Assembly: GCA_029946045.1 (NCBI GenBank) | Contig: JAQSDS010000061.1 | Coordinates: forward strand, 1-7,110 | From: Rhodoferax sp. | GTDB lineage: Bacteria > Pseudomonadota > Gammaproteobacteria > Burkholderiales > Burkholderiaceae_C | Length of the DNA stretch: 7,110 nucleotides | Direction of reading: 5' to 3' | Part shown: piece by piece, positions 1 through 6,328 of the stretch | How the letters are laid out: every line of letters begins with the position of its first letter | Position numbering within the stretch: position 1 is the stretch's first letter | Position numbers and translations under genes: made by a program | The notes under the pieces: model-generated | Databases searched by the model: none | The model's input: only the letters and a program-made list of their open reading frames with translations | What the model was told of the DNA's origin: nothing

Positions 1-1382
1 AGGTCGCTCCAGAACGAGTCGGCATCGGCTGCCAGCCCGATCAGGCCGGGCACCGGGCGGTGGTCGGCCAGGTTGGACTCGTTCAGGGTTTCGAGCAGGT
101 CGGCACATTCTTCGTCATCCAGATCGGAGAGGTTCAACACCGCTTCGCGGAAGTTATTGGCGATGCTGTTGTTCTCAAACTCCAGGTCGTCAATGGGATA
201 GATTTCGGACACGCCCGGCACCAGAATGCGGCAGGCATAGACGCCGAGCTGCTCAAAATCGGCGATGTAGACCTGGTGGCCGTCCTGGTGCAGGCGCGCC
301 AGGCTCCAGTTGTAGTCCTCCAACGTGGTGCTGCTGAAGTTCCAGTCGACAAACTCGAAGTCGGGCACGTCACCCAAAAATTTCCAATGGATGACACCGC
401 TGGAATCGACAAAATGGATCTCGATATTGGTCGAGCTCGCGGTCTCTTCCAGATCAAAACCAGGTGCCGGGAAGCCCGACAAGGCATCAAGCGCCCGGCC
501 TTGCAGCAGTTCGGTGAGCGCACGCTCCAGCGCCACTTCAAAACGCGGGTGCGCGCCAAAGCTGGCAAAACAGCCCTGGTCGAGCGGGTTCAGCAACGTG
601 ACGTTCATCACCGGGTACTGGCCGCCCAAGGAGGCGTCTTTGACCAAAATGCCAAAACCGGCTTCGCGCAGCGCGGCAATGCCACGCGCAATGCGCGGGT
701 AGCGCGCAATCACGGCCTCGGGCACGTCGGGCAGGCACAGGCCCTGGCTGATGATGCGGGCCTTGATGGCGCGCTCAAAAATCTCGGACAAGGCTTGGGT
801 GCGGGCTTCCATGGCGGTATTGCCCGCCGACATGCCGTTGCTGACATACAGGTTGCCTATGATGTTGACCGGGAAATAAACCGTTTTGCTGTCGCTCTGG
901 CGCACGTAAGGCAGGGCACAGATGCCGCGCTCGCTGGCACCCGAGTTGAAATCAACCAGACTGCTGGCGTCGATGTTGCTTTGCGGGTTGTATAGCGCGT
1001 GCAATTCGGGCGTGAGCAACTCGGTGGGCCACTGTTCGTCGGCCGGCACCTCAAACCAGCGTTCTTGCGGGAAATGCACATGGTCGCGCCCGGTCACATC
1101 GGGGCCAAGGTAAAAATGGGTCCAGAAATAATGCGTGGAAAGGCGCTCGACAAACTCGCCCAGGGCGCTGGCCAAGCAGGCCAGGCGGCTGGCGCCCTTG
1201 CCGTTGGCAAACAGCAGCGTGCAGTCGCGGTCACGAATGTGGACTGACCAGATGCCGTCGACCGGGTTGAGCCAGCTGCGCTCTTCAATGTGGAAACCCA
1301 GGGCTTGCAGCTTGCCTTGCAGGGTTTGAATCGTGGTTTCGAGGGCGGCATCTTTGCCAGGAATAAAGGTGGTGTGGTTCAT
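1..1382 (-). CDS. ycaO: YcaO-type ATP-binding protein, RimO accessory factor (3' end beyond window)
   Basis: The first 460 codons plus two bases are present. E. coli YcaO is about 586 residues, so roughly the last 125 (the TPR-like C-terminal part) lie beyond the left edge. The reading matches E. coli YcaO closely from the start: FIPGKDAALE (residues 6-15), SWLNPV, WSVHIRD, NGKGA. The YcaO ATP/Mg-binding glutamates are visible as E76 and E79 in ALGEFVERLS and E200 and E203 in LSEIFERA, each one residue on from E. coli. NIIGNLYVSNGMSAGNT (173-189), GGQYPV, CFASFGAHP and VYIADFEQLGVYACRI are also conserved. In E. coli the protein enhances RimO-dependent beta-methylthiolation of the S12 aspartate; related YcaO enzymes activate amide backbones in peptide natural products. 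No peptide precursor or cyclodehydratase partner is visible, so the housekeeping role is inferred. The start at 1382 fits homology, but an in-frame ATG at 1400 is also possible. The gene is transcribed away from the plus-strand cluster. Confidence 0.95.
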   Translation of the reverse strand, partial: MNHTTFIPGKDAALETTIQTLQGKLQALGFHIEERSWLNPVDGIWSVHIRDRDCTLLFANGKGASRLACLASALGEFVERLSTHYFWTHFYLGPDVTGRDHVHFPQERWFEVPADEQWPTELLTPELHALYNPQSNIDASSLVDFNSGASERGICALPYVRQSDSKTVYFPVNIIGNLYVSNGMSAGNTAMEARTQALSEIFERAIKARIISQGLCLPDVPEAVIARYPRIARGIAALREAGFGILVKDASLGGQYPVMNVTLLNPLDQGCFASFGAHPRFEVALERALTELLQGRALDALSGFPAPGFDLEETASSTNIEIHFVDSSGVIHWKFLGDVPDFEFVDWNFSSTTLEDYNWSLARLHQDGHQVYIADFEQLGVYACRILVPGVSEIYPIDDLEFENNSIANNFREAVLNLSDLDDEECADLLETLNESNLADHRPVPGLIGLAADADSFWSD

Positions 1383-1407
1383 CTCCCCAGCATACCTCAT
1401 GCTTCCA

Positions 1408-1504
1408 GACTTACGAAAAACTGCCCCAGCATCGTTGCGTCGCCTTGCCGTACGCTTGTACTGCCTGCGGCGACGCGCCTAGCCGGGACAATTTTGCGTA
1501 AGTC
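1408..1504. repeat. 97-bp imperfect inverted repeat, candidate REP/MITE-like element
   Basis: The ends are perfect inverted octamers: GACTTACG at 1408-1415 and CGTAAGTC at 1497-1504. The 23-nt outer arms (1408-1430 and 1482-1504) match at 19 positions. After a short unpaired stretch an inner helix of eight perfect pairs follows, GCGTCGCC (1437-1444) with GGCGACGC (1469-1476). The 24-nt centre (1445-1468) holds two GTAC tetranucleotides four bases apart that could form a small stem. No flanking target-site duplication or open reading frame was found. The repeat sits between two divergent gene starts, so it is not a terminator of either. It may be a dispersed intergenic repeat or a structured 5' leader of ycaO; one copy cannot decide. 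Confidence 0.75.
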
Positions 1505-1512
1505 CCGATACC

Positions 1513-1533
1513 GTTGGACTTTGTGGTTGGACT
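1513..1533. repeat. Two direct copies of GTTGGACT, 13-bp spacing
   Basis: GTTGGACT occurs at 1513-1520 and again at 1526-1533, 13 bp start to start, between the 97-bp inverted repeat and the palindrome before the ABM gene. Each copy contains TTGGAC, which resembles a sigma-70 -35 element (TTGACA), but no good -10 lies at 16-18 bp from either. They could be tandem regulator sites or chance. Confidence 0.4.
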
Positions 1534-1538
1534 GAAAA

Positions 1539-1559
1539 CGCTAGACTCGCACTCTAGCG
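1539..1559. promoter_or_regulatory. Perfect palindrome CGCTAGA-N7-TCTAGCG, candidate operator
   Basis: CGCTAGA (1539-1545) and TCTAGCG (1553-1559) are perfect inverted 7-mers around a 7-nt spacer. The site ends 28 nt before the ABM start codon at 1588, where an operator or leader hairpin for the six-gene run would be expected. TAGACT (1542-1547) inside it matches four of six -10 bases but has no convincing -35. CTAG is generally uncommon in proteobacterial genomes, and two copies here make the site stand out. The binding protein is unknown. Confidence 0.35.
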
Positions 1560-1577
1560 AATGAACCTACCCCCAGC

Positions 1578-1581
1578 GGAG
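1578..1581 (+). promoter_or_regulatory. Ribosome binding site fixing the ABM start at 1588
   Basis: GGAG lies six nucleotides before the ATG at 1588. The earlier in-frame ATG at 1561 lacks a comparable site, and the nine residues it would add are not part of the conserved family start (MILELADF). Confidence 0.75.
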
Positions 1582-1587
1582 ACTTTT

Positions 1588-1890
1588 ATGATTCTTGAAC
1601 TTGCCGATTTCTCTATTCAACCCGGCCAGAACGCCGCCTTTGAAGAGGCCATTCAACGTGGCCTGGCAACTGTCCTGTGCCACTCAAAAGGGTTTGAAGG
1701 TTTCAAGGTGAACCATTCCATTGAAAACCCGCAACGCTACGTTTTGCAGATTTTTTGGACTACGCTGGAAGACCACACGGTGGGTTTCCGGGGTTCCCCG
1801 GCGTTTGCTGAGTGGCGCGCCATTGTGGGGCCGTTTTTTGCCAGTCCGCCGGTGGTGGAACACTTCGGACTGGTCGCCAAGTCGGCCTGA
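1588..1890 (+). CDS. Antibiotic biosynthesis monooxygenase (ABM) domain protein
   Basis: This 100-residue protein is one ABM ferredoxin-like domain, the usual length for a single-domain member. ABM proteins form dimeric alpha/beta barrels. Some are cofactor-free quinone-forming monooxygenases, others are haem-degrading or have no known activity. Visible family features are the first strand MILELADFSIQPGQ (1-14), helix 1 AAFEEAIQRGLATVL (16-30), the GFEGFKV strand, the YVLQIFWTTLEDHTVGF strand and helix (51-67), and a final FFASPPVVEHF segment (83-93). It has no signal peptide and is probably cytoplasmic. It is first in the plus-strand run, 19 nt ahead of the FAH-family gene. The subgroup cannot be assigned and the substrate is unknown; an oxygenase acting on an aromatic or quinone-like compound is a guess from the hydrolases and flavin monooxygenase downstream. 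Confidence 0.85.
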   Translation: MILELADFSIQPGQNAAFEEAIQRGLATVLCHSKGFEGFKVNHSIENPQRYVLQIFWTTLEDHTVGFRGSPAFAEWRAIVGPFFASPPVVEHFGLVAKSA

Positions 1891-1909
1891 ACCAGCGTTG
1901 AAAGCCGCC

Positions 1910-2605
1910 ATGAACACTGTTTTTCCTGCTGCGCCCAGCGTCACCGTGCCCGTGGTCGGCAGCCACGCCCAATTTCCTGTGCACCGTATTTATTGCGTGG
2001 GCCGCAATTACGCCGAACACGCCCAGGAGATGGGCCACAGCGGGCGCGAGCCACCTTTTTTCTTCATGAAGCCGGCCGACGCCGTGCTGGTGGCCGCACC
2101 CGACAGCGTCACGCCCCTGCCCTACCCCACCCTGACCAAGAACCTGCACCATGAGCTTGAACTGGTGGTGGCGATTGGTACCGGCGGCAAAAACATCACG
2201 GTGGAACAAGCTGAAAGCCATATCTTTGGCTATGCCGTGGGCCTGGACATGACCCGGCGCGACCTGCAAAACGAGATGAAGGCGCAGGGCCGCCCATGGT
2301 GCATTGGCAAGGGCTTTGACCATTCAGCGCCCATTGGCCACATCACCCCGAAAAACGCAGCAGGCGATATCAGCCACGCTGCCATCAGCCTGCAGGTGAA
2401 CCAGGTGCTGCGCCAAAACAGCACGGTGGAACAGCTGATCTGGAACATCGCCGAGACTATTTGCCAGCTCTCGGCAGCCTGGGAGCTGCAGCCCGGCGAC
2501 CTGATCTACACCGGCACCCCGGCAGGCGTGGGCGCGGTGCTGCCGGGCGACACGCTCAAGGGCAGCATCAGTGGCTTGACGGGCATTGAATTAAAGGTGG
2601 TTTAA
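1910..2605 (+). CDS. Fumarylacetoacetate hydrolase (FAH) family protein, possibly fumarylpyruvate hydrolase-like
   Basis: 231 residues, the size of the short single-domain FAH enzymes. These Mg/Mn-dependent enzymes cleave C-C bonds in acylpyruvates or decarboxylate oxaloacetate-type acids. RIYCVGRNYAEHAQEMG (26-42) is the typical entry to the fold. PFFFMKPADAV (49-59) follows. The metal ligands are E82 and E84 in HELELVV and D113 in GYAVGLDMTRRDLQ. K134 lies in CIGKGFD, and the TGTPAGVG loop (201-208) closes the active site. The start at 1910 puts the conserved N-terminal VTVPVVG stretch in the right place; its ribosome site is weak (GAAAG region). The open frame reaches back into the ABM gene, but that part is out-of-frame shadow. 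The stop is four bases before the NUDIX start, so the two are probably translationally coupled. Fumarylpyruvate hydrolase (gentisate pathway) is a plausible specific role, but no gentisate dioxygenase or isomerase is in view. Confidence 0.9.
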   Translation: MNTVFPAAPSVTVPVVGSHAQFPVHRIYCVGRNYAEHAQEMGHSGREPPFFFMKPADAVLVAAPDSVTPLPYPTLTKNLHHELELVVAIGTGGKNITVEQAESHIFGYAVGLDMTRRDLQNEMKAQGRPWCIGKGFDHSAPIGHITPKNAAGDISHAAISLQVNQVLRQNSTVEQLIWNIAETICQLSAAWELQPGDLIYTGTPAGVGAVLPGDTLKGSISGLTGIELKVV

Positions 2606-2609
2606 GGCC

Positions 2610-3155
2610 ATGCACCGCCCCCCCATCAAACACTGCAAAAACTGTGGCGTGGCCGTGGTCTACCGCTTGCCCGACGACGGCGACACCAAACACCGTGCGG
2701 TATGCCCGACCTGCCAGACCGTGCATTACGAAAACCCGCTCAATGTGGTCGGGACCATTCCGGTGCTGGGCGACAAGGTGCTGCTGTGCAAGCGCAACAT
2801 CGAGCCGCGTTGGGGTAAGTGGACGCTGCCGGCAGGATTCATGGAACTCAATGAAACCGTCAGCGAAGGTGCGGCGCGCGAGACCCTGGAAGAAGCCGGC
2901 GCCCAGTTCGAGATGGGCGAGTTTTTCTCGCTGGTGAACATCCCTCGTGTGGGGCAAGTGCACCTGTTTTACCGCGCCCAATTGCTCAGCGACCAGTTTG
3001 ACCCGGGGCATGAAACGATTGAAGCGCGCCTGTTTGCCGAGCATGAAATCCCGTGGGACGAGATCGCTTTCAAAACCGTGGGCGAAACCCTGAAGCGCTT
3101 TTTTGCCGACCGCCGCCAGGGCAATTTTTCCATCCATGTCTTTGACATTGCCTGA
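2610..3155 (+). CDS. NUDIX hydrolase with N-terminal zinc ribbon
   Basis: 181 residues in two parts. Residues 9-35 form a zinc ribbon with ligands C9, C12, C32 and C35 (CKNC and CPTC). From about residue 44 comes a NUDIX fold with the Nudix box at 76-98: G76, E82, R90, E91, E94, E95 and G97 (GX5EX7RE-XX-EEXG, with Thr at the usual aliphatic position after RE). The box glutamates bind Mg2+ for hydrolysis of a nucleoside diphosphate linked to another group. Zinc-ribbon NUDIX proteins include NADH or ADP-ribose pyrophosphatase types, but the substrate cannot be read from the sequence. AAAGGTGG, just upstream within the end of the FAH gene, is a likely ribosome site. The nuclease fusion gene follows after 21 nt. 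Adjacency suggests nucleotide or nucleotide-sugar clean-up, but this is only inference. Confidence 0.93.
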   Translation: MHRPPIKHCKNCGVAVVYRLPDDGDTKHRAVCPTCQTVHYENPLNVVGTIPVLGDKVLLCKRNIEPRWGKWTLPAGFMELNETVSEGAARETLEEAGAQFEMGEFFSLVNIPRVGQVHLFYRAQLLSDQFDPGHETIEARLFAEHEIPWDEIAFKTVGETLKRFFADRRQGNFSIHVFDIA

Positions 3156-3176
3156 GCCGCGCTGAGGACCCACGCC

Positions 3177-4598
3177 ATGCTGCCTTGCTATGTGCTGCTT
3201 GACCTGGAAACCACCGGCGGCAACCCGGTGCACGACCGCATCACCGAAATTGCCGCCGTGCGGGTAGAACAAGGCGTGGAGGTGGCGCGTTGGAGCACCC
3301 TGGTGAACCCGGGCGTGCACGTGTCGGGTTTCATCGAGCAGCTCACTGGCATCAGCAATGCCATGGTGGCCCGCGCCCCGCGCTTTTCCGAGGTCGCCCC
3401 TGAGCTGCTGGCGCTGTTGGACGGTGCCGTGCTGGTGGCACACAACGTGCGCTTTGACCACGGCTTTTTGCTCAATGAATTGAGCCGCCTGGACGTGGCG
3501 CTGCGCGTCAAAACCCTGTGCACGGTGCGCTTGTCGCGCCTGTTGTACCCGCAGTTCAAGGGCCACGGTCTGGACGCCATCATGCAGCGCCACGGCCTGA
3601 CCAGCACGGCCCGGCACCGGGCCATGGGCGATGTGGAGGTCATGCAAAGCTGGCTCACACTGGTGCAAGCCGAGCTGGGCACCGACCATGTGGCAGGCCA
3701 GGCGCAAGGTTTGTTGCAAGGCAGCGCAGCGCTGCCACCGCAGCTCGATACCAAGGTCGCGGACATCCCTGACACGCCCGGGGTTTACCTTTTTTACGGC
3801 GACAGCCCGCTGCCGCTGTACATCGGCAAGAGCGTCAAGCTGCGCAGCCGGGTCATGTCGCACTTTCAGGCCGCCAGCCGCAACGCCCGCGAGATGCGCA
3901 TCGCCCAGGAAATCAGGCGCATTGAATGGATCGAGACCGCCGGTGAACTCGGTGCCCTGCTGCTCGAAGCCCGGTTGGTCAAGGCCCAACAACCCGTTTA
4001 CAACCGCCAGTTGCGCCGCGAAGGCGACCTGTGCGCCTGGCGACTCGAGGCCAACCCCAACAGCCGGCCGCTGCTGACGCTGGTGCGCGGTAGCGAACTG
4101 GCGCCAGAACAATTTGGCGCGCTGTACGGCCCCTACCGCTCCAAAAGCCAGGCCCAGAGCCAGCTGCGCGAACTGGCCGAAGCACAGGGGCTGTGCCTGC
4201 AAGCACTGGGGCTGGAGTCTGGCAAGGGCCGCTGTTTTGGCCACCAGATCGGCCAGTGCAAAGGCGTGTGTTGTGGCGAGGAAACGCCCGAGCGCCACCA
4301 CCTGCGCCTGCAACTGGCCCTGGCCAGCAACAAGCTGCAGGTTTGGCCATTTACAGGCAAAGTGGGTGTGCGCGAACACAACCCACGCACCGGGCGCACC
4401 GACATCCACCTGTTTGACCAGTGGTGTCACCTGGCCACGGTGCATTCGGACGCCGACCTGCACGACGCATTGCACAGCCACACCGAGCCGCTGGCCTTTA
4501 ACCTGGATACCTACCGCCTGGCGCTCAAGCACTTGCTGCTACCCGGCCACGGCAAACCTAAAATTCTGGAATTCCCCACAGCCTCATTCACATCCTAG
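3177..4598 (+). CDS. DEDDh 3'-5' exonuclease fused to UvrC/Cho-like GIY-YIG nuclease
   Basis: 473 residues with two nuclease domains. Residues 5-165 are a DnaQ/epsilon-type DEDDh exonuclease: D9 and E11 in DLETTG (Exo I), D94 in AHNVRFDHGFL (Exo II), and H147 and D152 in HRAMGDVEV (Exo III). All catalytic residues are intact. After a linker, residues 198-277 are a GIY-YIG domain as in UvrC and Cho: GVY (202-204), YIGK (215-218), R225, E264 in LLLEARLVK and N276. Residues 340-366 carry a cysteine cluster like that after the UvrC nuclease domain (C340, C353, C361, C365, C366). The UvrB-binding, RNase H-like and helix-hairpin-helix parts of UvrC are absent, as in Cho. Similar exonuclease/GIY-YIG proteins are known in other bacteria, including mycobacteria (Rv2191-type). 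Incision followed by 3'-5' trimming of damaged DNA is inferred. GAGG nine bases upstream supports the start. It sits between the NUDIX and dienelactone hydrolase genes, two genes upstream of an SOS-controlled gene, but has no LexA box of its own. Confidence 0.92.
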   Translation: MLPCYVLLDLETTGGNPVHDRITEIAAVRVEQGVEVARWSTLVNPGVHVSGFIEQLTGISNAMVARAPRFSEVAPELLALLDGAVLVAHNVRFDHGFLLNELSRLDVALRVKTLCTVRLSRLLYPQFKGHGLDAIMQRHGLTSTARHRAMGDVEVMQSWLTLVQAELGTDHVAGQAQGLLQGSAALPPQLDTKVADIPDTPGVYLFYGDSPLPLYIGKSVKLRSRVMSHFQAASRNAREMRIAQEIRRIEWIETAGELGALLLEARLVKAQQPVYNRQLRREGDLCAWRLEANPNSRPLLTLVRGSELAPEQFGALYGPYRSKSQAQSQLRELAEAQGLCLQALGLESGKGRCFGHQIGQCKGVCCGEETPERHHLRLQLALASNKLQVWPFTGKVGVREHNPRTGRTDIHLFDQWCHLATVHSDADLHDALHSHTEPLAFNLDTYRLALKHLLLPGHGKPKILEFPTASFTS

Positions 4599-4600
4599 GA
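4597..4600 (+). promoter_or_regulatory. Ribosome binding site overlapping the upstream stop codon
   Basis: AGGA begins inside the TAG stop of the nuclease gene and lies seven nucleotides before the dienelactone hydrolase ATG. This arrangement favours reinitiation or coupling and supports co-transcription of the two genes. Confidence 0.7.
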
Positions 4601-4607
4601 AAGACAC

Positions 4608-5306
4608 ATGAACAGTTCAAGCATTTCAATCACCAGCCACGATGGCCAGCAGTTTGACGCTTATCTTTCACTGCCACCCACGGGCCGCGGACCTGGCCTG
4701 GTGATCATTCAGGAAATTTGGGGCGTCAACGAGCACATCAAGGCGGTGGCCGACCAGTACGCCATGGACGGCTATGTGGTGTTGGCACCCGATGTGTTTT
4801 GGCGCCAGGAAGCCCATGTCGACCTGAAGTACAACGAGACCGACACCCCCAAGGCGTTTCAGCTGATGACCAACCTGGACGAAGCGAAGGCCGTGGCCGA
4901 CCTGGTGAGCACGGCCAAGGCCCTGCGTGCCCGGCCGGAAGTGTCTGGCAAGCTAGGCTCGATTGGCTTTTGCATGGGCGGGCGCTTGAGTTACCAGTTG
5001 GCGGCCAGCAGCGCGGTCGATGCCGCCGTGTGTTACTACGGCGGTGGCATCCAGAACCACCTGGACAAGGCGCCCGCTGTGCAAGGGTCGATTTTGTTCC
5101 ACTACGCTGCGCTGGACGGGTACATCCCGGCAACGGCGGTGGCCGACGTCAAGAAAGCATTTGCAGGCCGGAGCAACGCGCAATTCCATGTCTACGAAGG
5201 GGTTGACCACGGCTTTAACTGCTGGGGTCGCCCAATGTACCAACAACGCGCCGCCGCGCTGGCACGTGGCCGCACGCTGGCGTGGTTGGCAGAACACCTG
5301 ACCTGA
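4608..5306 (+). CDS. Dienelactone hydrolase family protein (carboxymethylenebutenolidase-like)
   Basis: 232 residues, standard for the alpha/beta-hydrolase dienelactone hydrolases, which open the lactone ring of 4-carboxymethylenebutenolide in chlorocatechol breakdown. The nucleophile is a cysteine, C122 in GFCMGG. The other triad members are D170 in ALDGYIP and H201 in DHGFN. E36 in IIQEIWGV corresponds to the glutamate that gates the Pseudomonas nucleophile. PDVFWR and the CYYGGG strand are also typical. The Arg81 that binds the substrate carboxylate in the Pseudomonas enzyme has no clear counterpart here (P81/K82), so the natural substrate may differ; R208 may stand in for the second arginine. 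It has no signal peptide and is likely cytoplasmic. It lies nine bases after the nuclease gene and 20 before the flavin monooxygenase gene. Many chromosomal copies have no known substrate, so a strict chloroaromatic role should not be assumed. Confidence 0.92.
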   Translation: MNSSSISITSHDGQQFDAYLSLPPTGRGPGLVIIQEIWGVNEHIKAVADQYAMDGYVVLAPDVFWRQEAHVDLKYNETDTPKAFQLMTNLDEAKAVADLVSTAKALRARPEVSGKLGSIGFCMGGRLSYQLAASSAVDAAVCYYGGGIQNHLDKAPAVQGSILFHYAALDGYIPATAVADVKKAFAGRSNAQFHVYEGVDHGFNCWGRPMYQQRAAALARGRTLAWLAEHLT

Positions 5307-5326
5307 ATCGGCAACGAACAAACACC

Positions 5327-6328
5327 ATGACAACATTGAAAAAGACCGCGCTGTCCATGCTGGACCTGGTCAGCCTGCGCGAAGGCGGCACGGTGGCACA
5401 GGCGCTGGCCACGGCCCTGCGCACCGCGCAGCATGCCGAAGCACTCGGCTTTACCCGCTACTGGGTGGCCGAACACCACAACATGGCCAGCATTGCCAGC
5501 TCGGCTACGGCCGTGCTGGTGGGATACATCGCCGGGGGCACGCAACGCATTCGGGTCGGTTCGGGCGGCATCATGCTGCCCAACCATGCGCCGCTGGTGG
5601 TGGCCGAAGCCTTTGGCACGCTGGCCGAGCTCTACCCCAAGCGCATTGATCTGGGTCTGGGCCGGGCACCCGGCACCGACCGGCTCACCATGCAGGCCCT
5701 GCGCCGCGACCGGCTTGAAACCGAGCAGGATTTTCCGCGCGACGTCGCCGAACTCCAGCATCTGCTGGGGCCGGTGCAACCGGGCCAGCGCATTGTGGCC
5801 ATGCCGGGCGCGGGCACCGAGGTGCCGATCTGGTTGCTGGGCTCGAGCCTGTTCTCGGCCCAACTGGCAGCAGAACGTGGCCTGCCCTATGCCTTTGCCT
5901 CGCACTTTGCACCCCGCATGATGCTGCAGGCCATTGACCTGTACCGGCGACTGTTCAAACCGTCCAAGGTGTTGAGCCAACCGTATGTGGTGATTGGCGT
6001 GCCTTTGATTGCAGCACCCAGCGATGACGAGGCCGAATTTTTGGCCAGTAGCACCTACCAGCGCGTGCTCGGCATCCTGACCGGTGAACGCAAACCCCTG
6101 CAGCCGCCGGTGAAAAACTTCATGCAACAGCTGCATCCGCAGGAGCGCGCTGCGATTGCTGATTTTCTGGGTGCGGCGGTCATCGGTGGTCCGGACAAGG
6201 TGCGCGCCGGCCTGGCAACCCTGGCGCAGCAAACGCAGGCCGATGAGTTCATGCTGGTGTGCGACGTATATGACCCGGCGCTGCGTCTGCAATCTCTGGA
6301 CATTGCCGCGGAGATTTGTGAACTTTGA
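5327..6328 (+). CDS. Luciferase-like (LLM) flavin-dependent monooxygenase, YhbW family
   Basis: 333 residues, matching E. coli YhbW (about 335) in length and pattern. The fold is a TIM barrel that uses reduced FMN supplied by a separate reductase. Visible signatures are LSMLDLVSL (9-17), [12 protein letters not shown] (42-53), [25 protein letters not shown] (75-99), [13 protein letters not shown] (106-118) and the VPIWLLGSS strand (166-174). The GGPDKV segment (287-292) near the end is typical of the family. The start at 5327 was chosen because the conserved MLDL motif follows within about ten residues. A GTG 45 bases upstream overlaps the end of the previous gene and adds a non-conserved leader. 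No strong Shine-Dalgarno is visible. The substrate is unknown. It is the last gene of the run; the SOS promoter of imuA begins at its stop codon. Confidence 0.92.
   Translation: MTTLKKTALSMLDLVSLREGGTVAQALATALRTAQHAEALGFTRYWVAEHHNMASIASSATAVLVGYIAGGTQRIRVGSGGIMLPNHAPLVVAEAFGTLAELYPKRIDLGLGRAPGTDRLTMQALRRDRLETEQDFPRDVAELQHLLGPVQPGQRIVAMPGAGTEVPIWLLGSSLFSAQLAAERGLPYAFASHFAPRMMLQAIDLYRRLFKPSKVLSQPYVVIGVPLIAAPSDDEAEFLASSTYQRVLGILTGERKPLQPPVKNFMQQLHPQERAAIADFLGAAVIGGPDKVRAGLATLAQQTQADEFMLVCDVYDPALRLQSLDIAAEICEL

Noticed and set aside
60..995. 311-codon open frame on the plus strand at the left end
   Set aside because: It is antisense to ycaO, whose conserved residues are intact. No domain is recognisable in it.
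1..1382. RiPP/thiopeptide-type biosynthetic cluster suggested by the YcaO domain
   Set aside because: The protein matches the E. coli RimO-associated type, and no precursor peptide, dehydrogenase or E1-like partner is visible on its right side.
1561..1587. Nine-residue N-terminal extension of the ABM protein from the ATG at 1561
   Set aside because: The ATG at 1588 has a well-spaced GGAG and begins at the conserved MILELADF.
1721..1909. Upstream extension of the FAH-family frame through the ABM gene
   Set aside because: It overlaps the ABM gene out of frame and does not resemble the FAH family; conserved sequence begins after 1910.
2568..4532. 654-codon open frame on the minus strand under the NUDIX and nuclease genes
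   Set aside because: It is antisense to two genes with complete catalytic motifs. The translation is rich in Gln, Ala, Val and His with no recognisable domain, as expected for a GC-rich shadow frame.
3177..4598. Annotation of the fusion protein as UvrC or as DNA polymerase III epsilon
   Set aside because: It lacks the UvrC C-terminal domains and carries an additional GIY-YIG nuclease that epsilon does not have. Only a fusion call fits both halves.
4593..4600. 8-bp palindrome TCCTAGGA at the nuclease/dienelactone hydrolase junction
   Set aside because: It is explained by a stop codon merged with a ribosome binding site and is too short to call an operator.
5282..5326. GTG start adding 15 residues to the flavin monooxygenase
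   Set aside because: It overlaps the end of the dienelactone hydrolase gene and adds a non-conserved leader; the ATG at 5327 fits the YhbW start.
5192..6292. 366-codon open frame on the minus strand under the flavin monooxygenase
   Set aside because: It mirrors a well-supported LLM gene, has no family signature, and has the same biased shadow composition.
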